Source: Lumbricus rubellus (taxonomy: Eukaryota; Annelida; Clitellata; Crassiclitellata; Lumbricidae). From it: a stretch of DNA of 64,000 nucleotides. A program made the position numbers and the translations under genes. The DNA lies in NCBI GenBank assembly GCA_945859605.1, contig OX243825.1, positions 1,785,648-1,849,647 on the forward strand. Direction: 5' to 3'. The notes beneath the pieces are model-generated. The model was not told where the DNA came from and ran no database searches. It saw only the letters and a list, made by a program, of their open reading frames with translations. This document shows positions 11,268-25,200 of the stretch, piece after piece; position 1 is the first letter of the stretch; each line of letters opens with the position of its first letter.

Positions 11268-11573
11268 ATTAAGACCAGGGCCGGATTAAGCAATGTGGGG
11301 GCCCTGTTCTGGAAATTTTTGTGGGGGCCCTGTCCGGAAAATTTTTGCGAAATTTTTTTTTCTCGGGGAAAAATTTTTTCGGGAAAATCATACCATTTCA
11401 TCCGCCAAAAAAGTTGATGACCTTTTTTTAGTCATCTTAAATAGTCGTTTCGTCGAAATTTCCCTCAAAAAATTTCCCCCCCATTTTGTGGGGGCCCTCC
11501 TAGTCTCGAAAGTGTGGGGGCCCCTGTTCGGCCGAACATGTTGAACATGCCTAAATCCGGCCCTGATTAAGAC
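11268..11573. mobile_element. 290-bp hAT-like MITE with exact 8-bp target duplication
   Basis: The direct repeat ATTAAGAC stands at 11268-11275 and 11566-11573. The element between them (11276-11565) starts CAGGGCCGGATTAAG and ends CTAAATCCGGCCCTG, inverted termini of 15 bp with one mismatch. CAGGGC-type termini and 8-bp duplications define the hAT superfamily. The interior is 'gggggccct' and TTTTT-rich with no coding capacity. The perfect duplication suggests a fairly recent insertion. Confidence 0.88.
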
Positions 11574-11999
11574 ACGACTGATTTGGTTTGGTACAAAACA
11601 ACAATTACTTAAGCTAGACTTTCCACTTTCACAGACAAATTTCTTGTTTACTCTTTCTCATCTAGTGTTCCAAATTTTGGTGTCACATGATATGAATAGC
11701 TAATGCTTTTTTCACTTAAGGAGACTGGAGACTGAGAGCCATGACACGTACGATCTGCCACCCCGCCATCTTTATCACATTTTTGCATGTATTTTATCTG
11801 ATCTCGTAATAGATTACTGTAACTCGCTACTTAAACCACCTCAAACCACCCTTGTGACGACACCAAAGCTCCTAGCACGGTTTTCTCACGTTTCCACTTA
11901 CATGGCTGAAGCCTTAAACTCGCTCCTTTCGCCTCTCAGTCCGTCTCATAGGCAATATAAGATCATCCTCCTGATTTCCAAATCTCAACTTGGTTTTTC

Positions 12000-12302
12000 C
12001 CCCAAATATATCTCTATGCAAAATACCTCTCAGCGATTATCTGCTCGCTCATTGCGCTCTACCGACCGTCTTAACCTTTTTGTCCCTTGTGTTTGGTGTT
12101 CCTTGACATAGAGCCGAGCATTTGCTGTGTTAGTTCCATCCACATGGAATGGTCTTTACCCTCTTTTACGGGCTCAGCTCGTGTCTAGCCAATCACTTTC
12201 TTCCATGCATCCTCTCGCTCACTCAAGAGGGGGCTTCTGAGCTGAAAGCACCTCTCAATAGTCTATGCACGAAGAAGTGCTCTACAAATTTTTAGATAAG
12301 AT
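12000..12302 (+). repeat. L2/CR1-type LINE 3' end
   Basis: Encodes remnants such as SARSLRSTDRLNLFVP and, after a stop, a STWNGLYPLLRAQL motif equivalent to the conserved PSLWNxLP block. It ends with '...gaagtgctctacaaatttttag'. Several stops and shifts are present. Confidence 0.6.
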
Positions 12303-12351
12303 ACGATAGTATGCGACACCTCCAAATTGTTCTCAATTTCAAAAACTGTTG

Positions 12352-12442
12352 AAGACTGTTTTTTTCGTTTGACCTCGGCCGGGAGCGCCTGAGTAGGTGC
12401 CTTGAAAGAGCGTTATATAAATTCTGACTGATTGATTGATAT
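12352..12442 (+). repeat. LINE tail fragment with GATT repeats
   Basis: Has '...gggagcgcctgagtag...cttgaaagagcgttatataaattctg' followed by (ATTG)n. The same tail is seen at 30000-30082. Confidence 0.55.
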
Positions 12443-15400
12443 GACAATTGAAGTTTTGGGGCTTTAGATGATTTTGATTAAATTAACTAAAATCAACAAT
12501 TCCATGTTTATTAGTCGGAAATGACAACGGAATTAAACTCAATAAAAACATGGCATGAACAAGAGTCCCAACTCAGTTTATGATCCCAAACCGAAAACCA
12601 TAAAATTTCAAAAACAAACAACCTGGAAAACAAATTTTAAAAACATTTCATCGTCAAAAACTTGATCTTTTCCAAATCTCTTTTCTACATTAACAACTCA
12701 CAAAAACACAATAACTTTTAAAATTCGTTTAATATCTGCCGGAAATGGCAGCAGCATTCAAACAAACACTTGCGTAGTTCAGACAATCAAGAATATTCAA
12801 GATAAAAAATCAGAAGCTCTGCATAAAAAACAAAAATTTGGTCGTAATAACTATAAGTGTTGCCTCCTTCAACATTTTAATCGCAGAAACGACAACAAGC
12901 AAACGTCTGGAAGTCAGTATTATTCAAGGAATGAAGAATCTTGGTGTTACATTTTTAGTCATAAATACTTGTAGTTAATATTTATAATTAATACTACTAA
13001 TAATAATAACAATTTACATAGCAGCGTAGCTTAGCTGTGGCCGAACAGAAGTTGCGTTATAGAAGTTTCAATGTATAAATATCAATGATAGTCGTGTACG
13101 GAATAAAATTTAAAAAATGAGAATGACAGAATGTTTCAAAATCTTGGTACACAGAGCTTTCAACCTCAATGAAAGAACAGCTGATACCAAAACAAAACAT
13201 TGTACATTGTACAACAGAGATTTGTAATTCAAACAAACAGAATATAAAGAGCATGAAATATTCGGGCAAATTCAATGGCCCTGGTCCCATTAAAAAACCA
13301 ATTCCAACAGTTAAGAAGTCAACCAGTTAAATAACAAACAGCTGAAACAAACTAATGGAATAGAGTTCTCGCGCCAACATAAATACCGCCAATTAAAAAC
13401 CATTAGTACATGGATTAGTCAGGAATACAAAAAGCGCTGACCTCTATCTACCATACAAGACCCCGATTAGAACATAAATATTTCGTTACAAATCCCATTT
13501 GTTCTCAGCTGTTAAACAACTTCTTCTAAGAAACACATTCACCGTGATATGCCGCTAAATTATCAACCGCAAACGCTAAAGCCAAAGACGTTCAAGAAAA
13601 TAAATACATTAAGAGTCTTTGAAAATAAAGACAAATTATTGTCAGAAATGGCAGCATTTAGCAATAACATTTGCAAGCCTTGAACAATACCAGGTAGTTT
13701 TAATTTAATACACAATAACAATGTTTTCCTTTTTTACACATTTTCATTCATTCTATAGATTTATATAGTGCCCTTCAAGATAACTACTCAGAGGTGCTCC
13801 CAGCCCAGCCACATTTGTCTTCAGTACGATGATGCAAGCCATGAACTCAACTGGTGGCAGCACACAAATTAATTATCAAAAACCATTGCACAGAGCCAGT
13901 ATTATCCCAAAAGGTACTTTTAAAAATGTCAACTATTTCTTGAATGCATTACAATATTGATTGTCCAGTTAAGCACTAATTAATAAATCACCAATGGTAA
14001 AACAGCTTATAAAGAATGTCCTTCAGATATTAAGTCAAGTTTCTAATAATAAAATGACGGTGAAAGAAGAAACAAGACCGGTGGGTGGGTCAATCAATAT
14101 ACACTGCCAAACAATAAAACACACGCTAGCAACATTAAAAGATTCTTACACTGTTCAAGCTATTTACAAAGCTTCATTAAAAAGCAAAATTATAATTCCA
14201 ATCGTTAAACTGAATGGTACAAAAATTCATTGCAAATGCGCTACTTGTAAAATCCCCACAAAACGCACCTTCAAAAATATTTATTTTCAATCAACAAGGC
14301 GACATGGGCAAAAAATTCACATCACAGAACACAGGCAATGTAGGACTTATTTATTAAACACCACAGAATATGGACAATTAATTTTAACAACACGGGTATG
14401 GGACTGCATCAGTGTTCAAGCAGCATTCAGGAGGGCTTTTCAGTGCGCAGTTGTGCACAAAATCTGCAGTTGTAAATGGATTTTTGTTCAGTTGTAGAAG
14501 TACTTATGTGCAGTGAAAATTGTTTAAAAAAAGTCATTGTAATGATACTTGAGTAATTTACCATGGAGAATGAGATGGGAAGTGAAAGAAAGGGCAGTGT
14601 AGCGCAAAGAATGTTTTTTTGGAAATGTGAAAGAAGGCTTAAAAAAAGTAGCGAAAATGGAATATTTTCCTGAAATTTTAATGGCACAGATGGCATCTTC
14701 CCTGAGCAAACCCAGATGACTTGCTGATCTCACTTCAGAAAGTCGCCTATATCATTTTACAAATTGATCAATAAGTTCCCAGCCAATAAATTTCTTTTTT
14801 TCTACATAAAACAACCAATGAAATGTCCACAAAAAACAAAATTTTCCAACGGGATTACCCGAAGAACATACCACCTAACTGCTGCAACTTCATAACGTCG
14901 GTGTTTCAAACAACACCCAAGGCACTAACTGATTAAGCACGAAAAACGAAGCCGTAATCAGAAGTAGGCAACAAAAAACGCAACGTAAACAAAGTACAAA
15001 AAGTCCGATAAATCTGCAACGTTAAAGGATGTCTTTCAACCAATTTCTTGAAACAGTTGTTGCACGGTTTTGGGACCGCTTCTATCCCTGAACCTTTGCA
15101 AAATTCACCCTTTCGTTGTGCCAATCATCAGAGGAACTGTAAGAATTATCAGAAAAAAAACTAAACTTCGACTGCGTCGCTTTCCGATATGTTAAACGTT
15201 AAATCAAACACGTAACACAACAGAACAAGTAGTCTTATCAACAAAGTACTCTGATCGACCAAGTACTCTGGTGTCAAACAAGTACTCTGATCAAACAAGT
15301 ACATTGATCGACCAAATACTCTGACCAAACGAGTACTTTACTTGAACAAGTACTCTAACCAACCAAGAACTATTATCAAACAAGTAAAGTTATCAGATAT

Positions 15401-16050
15401 GTGTAATCAATCAGAAAAAACGTGACAGAAAAAATCAACGAATTACCGTCACATGTATAAACATACTCTAAAGTCAAACATTAATAAACCTTCTATTAAG
15501 AACGTTTGGTGATGAATAAAGAAGAGCATTGCAACTCGAGTTGAAAATAATCCAGGCTTGTCGTAACTAAATATTTATCGTGAAACAGTAATTTAAACAG
15601 CTAAGGATGTAACCTAACAAAATGGAACTTGTGTATAAAACGGAACTTGAGTAGAAAACTTTTACTTTTACATCATCACCAAATCGTTGAGAAAAACTCT
15701 TTTTACAGTAAGATTGCCAGATTCAGGCTGAGTTATATAAGCATCGCTCATTTTGGCCTGAATTTAACAACGTTTTAAACGGATTGGAATCATGTCAACA
15801 GGAATGCACAAAGTTTATCTCATTCACAACACTCTCGCTTCTTAAATCAGCCTAGGTAGATTTACTGAATGCAGAAAGACCAACTGGTGGATAAAAAAAG
15901 GTACTGTCATCAATGACACCTGAATGGAGAGCCACCCCTACCCCTGTTCATGTCCCTACCCCTGGTTGACATTGCCCTATCAATCCATATCCCTACCCGT
16001 TGTTGACATTTCCCTATCAATCCATATCCCTACCCCTCGTTGACATTTCC
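12443..16050 (-). other. Quiet AT-rich region downstream of GLG1; possible long 3'UTR
   Basis: Apart from a LINE-type tail motif at 13750-13810 and minisatellites at 15224-15395 and 15940-16050, this stretch is almost free of the repeats that crowd the rest of the window. A minus-strand AATAAA lies at 12512-12507. A 3.5-kb GLG1 3'UTR is therefore plausible, but this is inference. The 167-codon open frame at 13994-14497 (+) shows no recognisable domain. Confidence 0.3.
15224..15395. repeat. Degenerate 17-19-bp minisatellite
   Basis: About ten units of the type 'caagtactctgatcaaa' in a row, with many substitutions. It lies in the possible 3'UTR of GLG1. Confidence 0.75.
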
Positions 16051-16053
16051 CTA
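15966..16053. repeat. 37-bp minisatellite overlapping the GLG1 stop codon
   Basis: 'ttgacatttccctatc' begins at 15966, 16003 and 16040, a strict 37-bp period. The third unit includes the GLG1 stop codon at 16053-16051, so the array seems to have grown from the end of the coding region. Confidence 0.8.
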
Positions 16054-16218
16054 TCGGTCTTTCACCTGCCTGGCGACGCGCTTTGTGATGCGGCCGCAGA
16101 AAAGTCCGCCGACGAAGATGACGCCGATGATGACGAGAAAGACCGTCATGAGGTAATTCCTCGCTGGCGATATCGACACCTGGTTGGCCACCTCGGACAG
16201 CGACTCTGGAGGAGCGGC
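16051..16218 (-). other. GLG1: GLG1 last exon: transmembrane segment and cytoplasmic tail
   Basis: Encodes 55 residues: SPARNYLMTV, a run of about 19 hydrophobic residues, then CGRITKRVARQVKDR and a TAG stop at 16053-16051. The tail is nearly identical to the vertebrate Golgi-targeting tail, so this distant exon (3 kb from exon 24, across a LINE) is firmly part of the gene. Confidence 0.95.
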
Positions 16219-19200
16219 CTATGAGGCAAGACAACATCACATCTATCAAGCCACTGGCTACGTTACTGTTCTTGAGACTACTGTAGGTCCAAGCAATTAA
16301 TCCCCGTTGTGCACACTTTCTCTTTGGTGAAAATCACAATTCAAGCACTATGTATACATAATATAAATCATCTTTAGAAGTTATCTGATAAATTACTGTA
16401 TCAGCGTCCAGCAACAGTGATACTTGTAAACCGTCAATCTATTTTTTGTTTCAACGGAATGGTTTTTGTTTGATTTAGGAGGGGAGGAGGAGAGGAGGCA
16501 GAGCGAGGATGAATTGAAATCCTGTTGCAAGCTGTTAGCAACTTGTTATGGGATGATGGAACATAATTCATCCTTTTTCTTTCATATTCAATTCAAGTGA
16601 ATTCAATTTATTTGTCCGTTCGTAGCAAACGGACAAGTAAATTTAATTTACTTGAATTGAATATAAAAGAAAAGGATAAAATAATTATGTTCCATCATCC
16701 CAAAATTACGATTGAGTACAATTAAAGAAGGGGCAAAATAAAGTACGACTGCATTTTCACCACCTGGTGCCGTCAGCTTCTGCAGCTCTGGCGATATCCC
16801 TGATGTATCCTCTCCAGTTGATCCTCTCCCTAGTCGCCTCTCTTAGCTCCTCCAGTCTCATGCCAGACTTTTCCTGTACCTCATCCAACCATTTCTTCCT
16901 TGGCCTTCCACATCTTCTCCTTCCCTCACCGCATGCCGTCATCAGCTCCTTTTCCAAACCATTAGATCTCATCACATGGCCGAAGTAGCTCAGTTTCCTC
17001 CAAGTTGCTGTTTGCTGCAGTGTCTCCTCCCTCTCTATTCCGAGCTCCACGCGCACCGATTCGTTAGTTCTCTTCTCCGTCCATGAAATCCTTAGCATCT
17101 TTCTCCAAATCCACATCTCACATGCATTGATTTTCTTTTCCATATCCCGTGTCTTTGTCCATGTCTCGCATCCATATAGGACCACTGGGAAGATCAGTGC
17201 TTTTACCAGTCTTTTCTTTGTTTCCCTGCTCACGTATTTATCCTTCCAAATCTTTTCCAGACCGTTCATTGCCGTTTTCCCCATTGTTACCCTCCTCCTT
17301 ATTTCCATATCACTTCTTCCCTCCTTCTCTATCATAGATCCCAGGAATGTGAAGCTCGATACTACCTCTATCGTTTCTCCATCCACCTCAAAGTTTTCCC
17401 ATGTTGCAGTTGTCATAACCTTTGTTTTCTTTACATTGAAGTATAGTCCCGCCTTTTCGCTTTCCTTCCTGACTCTTCTTATTAACTCGACTAGGTCGTC
17501 CCTCTTACCCGCCAATAATGTCGTATCATCGGCGTACCTCAGATTATTCAGTATTTTCCCCGCTATCCTTACCCCCTCTGTTGCCTCCTCCAATCCAGCT
17601 CTCCTCATAATTCTCTCGGCATACAGATTGAACAGGAAAGGGGACAAAATGCACCCCTGCCTCACTCCTTTCTTTATTTTAAATTTACTCGTATCTCCAT
17701 ATTCAGTTCTTATCACCGCCTCTTGATCCACATAAAGACCTTTTAGTAGTTTTACCAGATGTAGCGGTATTCCCATCTCAATCAATGTCTTCCACAGTAA
17801 CGTATGGTCTATGCAATCAAACGCTTTGCTGTAGTCTATAAAACACATATGCACCTGTTGACCGTATTCCCTCTGTCTCTCCATAATCCACCTTATATTG
17901 GCGATGTGATCGCGCGTTCCTCGCGCCTTCCTGAATCCCGCTTGGTTGGCTGGTAATTCCCTTTCGATTGTCTTCTCCATTCTTTTGTGTATTATTTTGA
18001 GGAGTATTTTGCTCGTGTGCGATATCATCGCTATCGTTCGATAATTTTCACACTCTCTCGCGTCTCCTTTCTTGAATATTGGTATGAACACGGACCTTTT
18101 CCAGTCCTCCGGCCACTCCGCAGTTCTCCAGATTTGATTGCATAGTTTTGTAATAGTCCTCACCACTGCTTCATCTCCCGCTTTTACCAGTTCTATAGGT
18201 ATTCCATCATGTCCTGGCGCTTTGTTGTCCTTGAGTTGTTTTATCGCCCACTCCACCTCTACCTCCAATATCTCTGGTTCGTTTTCAACTTCCTCTATTT
18301 TGACGTTTTCCTTCTCGACACATTCATCTTCCATGTACAGCTCTTCCGTATACTCTCTCCATCTTTCCTTTATCTCCTCCTCATCTCCTATTATCTTCCC
18401 ATCCTTCGTCTTGAGTGAACCCATTCTAGGGCCTGCTGTCTTCGTTATTTCCTTCATCTTTGCGAACAGTTCTTTAGTTCTTCCTTTCTTTCCTTCTTCC
18501 TCCAGCTCCCTGCACATTTCCTTGAGATGGTTTTCTTTATCCTCCCTTGCCTTCCTTTGGAAGGTCCTATTCAACGTTTTTACCCTATCTCTGTTCCCTT
18601 CCTTCTTTGCTTCTCTCCTTTCTATTGCCACCTCAATGGTCTCTTTGGATAGCCATGAGGTAGTTTTCCTTGACGTTTTCTTTGGTACATGTTTCTCCGC
18701 AGTCTCCTGGATCGCAGTTTTCATCTTTGTCCATAACGTGTTGGTATCCTGCTCTTCCATTGTATTGTCTCTCTCTAAGATCTCAAACCTATTCTTTATC
18801 TCTACTCTGTATTCTGGTGTTATGCCTTTGCAATCAAAACTGGTCAGTCTTTTATCTCTCTTCATCTTCTTCAACTTTAGCTGCAATGTAGCCACTAATA
18901 GCTCGTGGTCTGTTCCGCAATCCGCCCCCGGTCTTGTTCTTACGTCTTTTATTGTGCTCTTCCATCTTTTGTTCACCACCACGTAGTCGATCTGATTTCG
19001 ATGTTTTCCATCCGGCGTCGTCCATGTATAAAGTCTTCTTTTCGGTTGTTCGAACCATGTATTCATTATTCTTAGCTCATTGGACTGCATTTTACATCAT
19101 CCTTATTCTAAAGTGCTACAAATCCAGGGCCCCCCAACCAATCGTCCCCCCACCCCATCCACAGATAAATTACTCATTGTTCACGGACAACGCGTAAAAA

Positions 19201-22200
19201 AAGTGAGAAGAGATGTTGTTGTTCGTAGCCAACCTGCATCGCTTTATCCCACAGTTTGACGCGGTCGTCAAGCGCCTTCCGACATTCCGACCTCAGCTTC
19301 ACCTTCTTGTCGTTCAACGCGTCGACCAGACAAGACATCTCTGTTCACACGAACAAACAACAAATAATATAATTAACATAAGTTTAAACGTCGCAGTGAC
19401 CTTCGTAATGGCACCATAATCATGAATTTAGTTATATAGCGCCACTTCAATAGAAACTCCTCAGAGGCGCTCCAGACCTGACACGATCACAGAGAATGGT
19501 TTCAAACGCTTGCGGAAAAGGGGCAAAGAAGGACAAAGAAGGGCAAAGAAGGACAAAGAAGGGCAAAGACGGACAAAGAATTGCATTACAGCGATTGCTT
19601 GGCAAGTTATCCAGAAAGACGGACCGACTATAATAGCGAAGCTTTTATGAATGGAATAACAGAAGAAATAATTCACAGATTGAGTTTTTGCGAGCATAGA
19701 AGGAAGAGAAGCCGTTGTAATGTGGTCTGTGTGGCATGAGAGTTAGGGTATAGCAAGAAAAGTGTTTTGGTTTAAAATGAACTTTGGCATAACTTAAAAG
19801 ATTGCTCCAGGTCCTAAATGAAAGAACTAAATAAAAATTACATCAAAATTTTTGCATCTAGCTTTGCCGCCGAGCACCTCAAGTTTCGTCTACTTTCGCA
19901 GTTCCAAACCATGGCAAAAACACATGCTGTGCATTGTGCAAACACGAGAACTATGGTCCTGGAGAAATATAGGCCTACAGGAAAGAAAAAAGAAAGAGAT
20001 TTATAAGAAGTGCTATAAATCTCAAAGACTGTATAAAGTATAGATGCATACACTAGCTGTGATACAGTTGACTCCAATTCCACAGCGTCAGAATCATTAT
20101 GAGGACGATTACATGCGATCTGAGGGAGAAACATGCTCTCGCTACAAAAGAATGGCTACTATGGTTACCCAGATTTTTTTTATTATGATGATTGATGAGA
20201 AATAACACATGCAAGAACTGGCAGCCAGAAGAATTAAAATAGCAAGGAAAACTGAAAACACCCTAGCAGTTCTGGTAATATTAGAACATTAATTATCCCA
20301 AAACTGAATTTAGAAGCCACTGTCCACTGTGTTCTAGTTAACTGGTTGGATTTGTCCAGACTTGAACCTCCAATAACTTGCAAGTTTAATAAATAAAAAA
20401 TGACATTAAGGAATCCATTAAAACTGGATGTACAATAATATTGTACATGTATGTTACATGTATAGATCTTGAAAAATACCATTGCCACAAGCATGCATTC
20501 AGAGCTGTTACATACACAGCAAGGTCAGTGTGTGGCAAAGAAAGTAGAGAGGGCCACATTCGTACAAAGAGCGAATACCTAAAAAATGCTCAAATATACC
20601 ACAAAAAGTGAGTGGAAATATATAATTTGAGTGAAACGCATTGTCAGCATGAGAAAAAAATTTGAAGCGTAATTAAGGACCACACGTTTTTTCAACATTA
20701 ACTATTTATTCGGTTTTTTAAGACAGAATAATGCAATGGGGCCGTCCAGAAATGAAGTCACGTTACTGGAGGGAGAGGGTCACACATCTGTAACGAGTTG
20801 TGATGGTCCATTGCTAGATATCATAATTATGACTTTTGTGTTAACGCGTGACGAGGGTGTCGAAGTGGACAGCCTTAAATTGCGTGACGTCATTTATGGA
20901 TGGCTCCTTGCTTGTAGCTCATACTATGTCGAAATGACCAAACAAATATTATTACCATGTGCCATAAAATCCGACTTACAATATTCCTACTTTTAAGCCT
21001 AATTACTACTTCAGTTAAGAAAATAATCAAATTTCAGCAGTTTTAATGCAATGCTCAAAAGTACGGTATACATGAATAACTTCAGGGCCTTGGCGGCAAA
21101 GCAAAGCATCACGTCAGAAACAAAATTTCTATACCAGACACTATCCTATGCATAGGAGCAACAAATTAATATATGCCAAACATGATCCTTTCTGGTCACT
21201 ACGCCCTAATGAGAGTATTAGGTCATATCTCTGAGGGCGGGGCGCGGTGGTGTAGTGGTGGCGTCGTTGCCTTGGAGCTGGAAGGTTCGAGGTTCGAATC
21301 CACCTCGCCGCGTAAGGACCTTGAGCAAGTCCTTCACTCACAATTGCTCAGTGCTTCGGTGTGAAACTCCGATGCAGTGCCCGCCCTGCATTCGGGAGCG
21401 CCTCTGAGTAGCGAGAGCTTGAAGGAGCGCTATAACAAGTGCACATACAAGAGTATTAACTCGGCTCAAAAGTATATTGTCGGTGATCACCAAAACATCT
21501 TAAGACTAAATGAGACGCATAGAATAACTTTCGCCTCTCGAAACGTAGCAATACATAAATCTGGAAATGGAATTATGCGCAACTTACGACGTCCTTCGCC
21601 TGGACTGACGTCTTTGCAGACGTGCAGAACATCAATGGAGCACGCTTTGTGGAGCAGAGGGTCGACCTGGATGTCGGCCTTATCCTCAGCCAGAACTCGA
21701 ATCACCTCCTGAAACAATGCATGAATACATGGAAATGATAAAATACAATACAGCTGTTTAATTGATATTGCTCTGCTTCCAAAGATGCACTGGCCCTCAC
21801 ATGACGGACACGCACATGAACACATACATACAGGCAGACATACACAAAAATTCACACATACACACACAAATGCACACACGCACAAATGCACACACGTACA
21901 ATACATGTATACATACAGACATACATAAATGCACACGTACATACATACATACATACATACAAACGTGAACACATACATAGAGACATGCACAGAAAAACCT
22001 GCAGGCATACACACATGAGCTCGAATACACCCACACACATGCAAACACATATTAAACACAGACACACGCAAACACACACACACACACATCCACCAACAAT
22101 ACACACACACACTGACACACACACGATTACACGCAGCATAAGCGCACCTTCCAACATGGCGACTGCTTCTTTTTCGGGTCGTTGTCCGTGAGAGACTTAA

Positions 22201-25200
22201 TCATGAGTTTGCGAAGACATTCCTCCACCGCTCCACGATCTGGATCATGACGATCCATCGCAACCGCCTCCGAACAACTTCCTCCGATCTATCGAACAAC
22301 CAATATGCCACGTACATGCACCATTCATTAACTCCTTTAAGAGATTTATATAGCACTACTTCAAGTCAATCTACTCAGAAGCGCTCCCGACCCAACACCC
22401 GCTAAAGAAAACAGTTCTAAGAGTAGAGTAGAATGTGGTCTCAAGGACTATAGGCATTAGAGGTAGTTCAACAGGAAACCTATTCCATATACATACATAA
22501 TGATAATATACAAAGCCATTCTGGACTGGTTTTTAAACAAGTAGTTAGTAATGAAGTCCATGAGGGATCCTAAATACCTCAGATTTTTTCTAACAAAATT
22601 ATAATAATAATAATAATAATGATAATAATATAATAATAATTCCAGAATACAATTTTTTAAGTCTCCAGATAATTTTTTGAAATCCTGAGAAATCTGAGAT
22701 ACCTCGGGTGAAAAAATTAAAAATAATAATAATAGAAATAACAATAGTAGTAATGAATAGGTTGACCCCTGACCTCAGCGCGACACGCTTTCGCGAGGGC
22801 AACATCCTGAACGTAGTCAACGGCCGACTCCTTGATCATGTCTTGAATGTGCTCCGTACACGAATCAGACAGCACCTGCAGATGACATATGCCGACATAA
22901 ATCTCACAAATTATTTAATCAAGATTAATCGATTAAATTCTATTGATTTGGTCCACATTATGCAAAGCGTGAAAACTGTGAAAAATGTAGTTACTAATTT
23001 CTTTGCACAAAAGTTCATCATTGAACCGTTTTTTTGCTATGATTTTGGATTATTATTTTCATCGGCATTTACATCAAAAAAAAATTGATAGTTTTTTCAC
23101 CAGGTTTTCCATTGTTCATCAGTCATCATGCTGTTTGTAACGGCTACTAAACCCAATGGTGCCTTCTTAGTGGCTGGCCCCCTTTGTTTTGAGTATATAC
23201 CATTTTTATCCATCTACACAGGCTAGAAATTTATATAGCACCCCTTCAAGATAACCATTCAGAGGTGTCCCGAACCAGGCACGGGAAAAGAGGAATGTCT
23301 TGGGTAGTGTATAAAACGAGTTTAACAAGTCCCGTGTAAGGGAACGCAGGCCAAAAGGTATAGAGGCTATTCCAAACAGAGGGACCCGCAATTGAGAAAG
23401 CCATATTCTGCCTGATAGTTGCGAATGCATGTGCAACCAAGCATGTTACCTGTGCCGCCGATCTCATGAGCATCACATACATGTGTCTTACCTTCTTCAC
23501 GTTCTGCTTGGCAAACTGAGTCCTCAGACACCCGATGACCTTGCCCTCGACCTCAACGCCACTTGTCTTTGCCGCCTCAAATTCCGGATTGCAGAACATT
23601 CGAATGTCGCGATTGCAATCCTTCATCAGATTCGGATTCAGACGGATATCTGACAATTGCACACAATTATTTAATAATAATAATGTATAATAATAATGTA
23701 TAATAATAATAATATAATAATAATGTATAATAATAATAATAATAATAATAATCGTTAACTCCAGAACAACACGTGCAGCTTTTAGTATTTATTGTTTTTA
23801 AAGCCTGAGGGATCATGTATACCTCGGGCGCTAAAAAAAATTTACGAAGAAGAAAAATTTCACTCATTCATTCATTTATAAACTACTGAAAGTAAAGTTA
23901 ACTGCATATAATTTTTTGGCATCCTTCTGCCAGCCTGTGTATATTTTCAATAGCAGCCGCATATTATGCAGAAACAGATGTTTCGTGACCACTATTCGTA
24001 TTCAGTCCAACAACTACCGGTACTATTCGGCTGAATACCGAACAACTATTTGGCCAGTTATTCGGAACTGAAGTGTATGTTCAGCACAGACCTAATAATA
24101 ATAACAGTAGTAACAATAACAATTCATTAATTCATTCATTGAACTTATACAGTGTCCGGTCGAGAAAGCTACTTAGGAGCACTCCCAGCCCAGCCACAGC
24201 AAAGAAAGGCTGAGATTTATGAAAAAAGTTTCATTGGTAACCCAGGATGACAGTTGCAAAGGGATTGGGAGCTTTAGGACCCACAGACATAAAGTAAGTC
24301 TCCTTTGTATACTCCAACTCAACATCGATCAAAGCCTGACCCAATCCCATTACCTTTTTTTACAATTCTCACAACGTGCTCACACTGCACCACTCACCCA
24401 AACAATGTTTCGTTCGGTGTTATGCTAAACAAAAACAAGTGTCAACACCATGCATAATTTTGTAAATAAATTCGCTACGCAATAAAGTAGGAGAACAGAC
24501 TCCTCCTCACCGTGCGCACGAAGTCTTTGTCGTGCGACGATGACACGAAAGCATCCTTTGTCGAATGCTTCTTCGTCCTTGCGCTTGCGGAGACAGCTGA
24601 ACAGCTCGGACGGTTGACTCGCCTCATTGTCACAGTATTTCTACATCAGAAAAGAAACAATACAACATAATGATCTATTGTCTTAGCATTCTACAACAGG
24701 AAGCCAGTTCGCAACAAAGATATGAAGTTTGTTTGTATGTGCACTTGTTATAGCGCCCCTTCAAGCTCTCTCTACTCAGAGGCGCTCCCGAATGCAGAGC
24801 GAACACTGCATCAGAATTTTATGCCGAAGCGCTGAGCAATTGTGAGTGAAGGACTTGCCCAAGGTCCTTACGCGGGGAGGTGGATTCGAACCTCGGACCT
24901 TCCGGCTCCAAGGCAACGACGCCACCACTACACCACCGCGTCCCACAAGTGCTTGGAACAAACTTCCTGCAGTCATTCGCTTTCTCCCGAACATCTCCCT
25001 GTTCCATCAGCCAATAAGGATCACTTTCTTCCACCCGACCCTGAGTAGGGAGTTCTTCGTGTAGGGGTACAATGTAAGCTTGGATTGATTCATTGGTAGG
25101 AGGGGAGGGAGGGCTCTCATGTGGGGTGTAATAAGGAAAACATTCAGCAGAATTTTTGTTTTCGAGGAGGACCCAATGGGATGGTTGTAAATTTGCTGCT

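Noticed and set aside
13994..14497. 167-codon open frame on the plus strand
   Set aside because: No recognisable domain, AT-rich composition, no splice partners, and it lies opposite a probable 3'UTR.
18138..18986. 282-codon open frame on the plus strand
   Set aside because: Exact antisense of the LINE reverse-transcriptase frame; Ser/Phe-rich with no domain.
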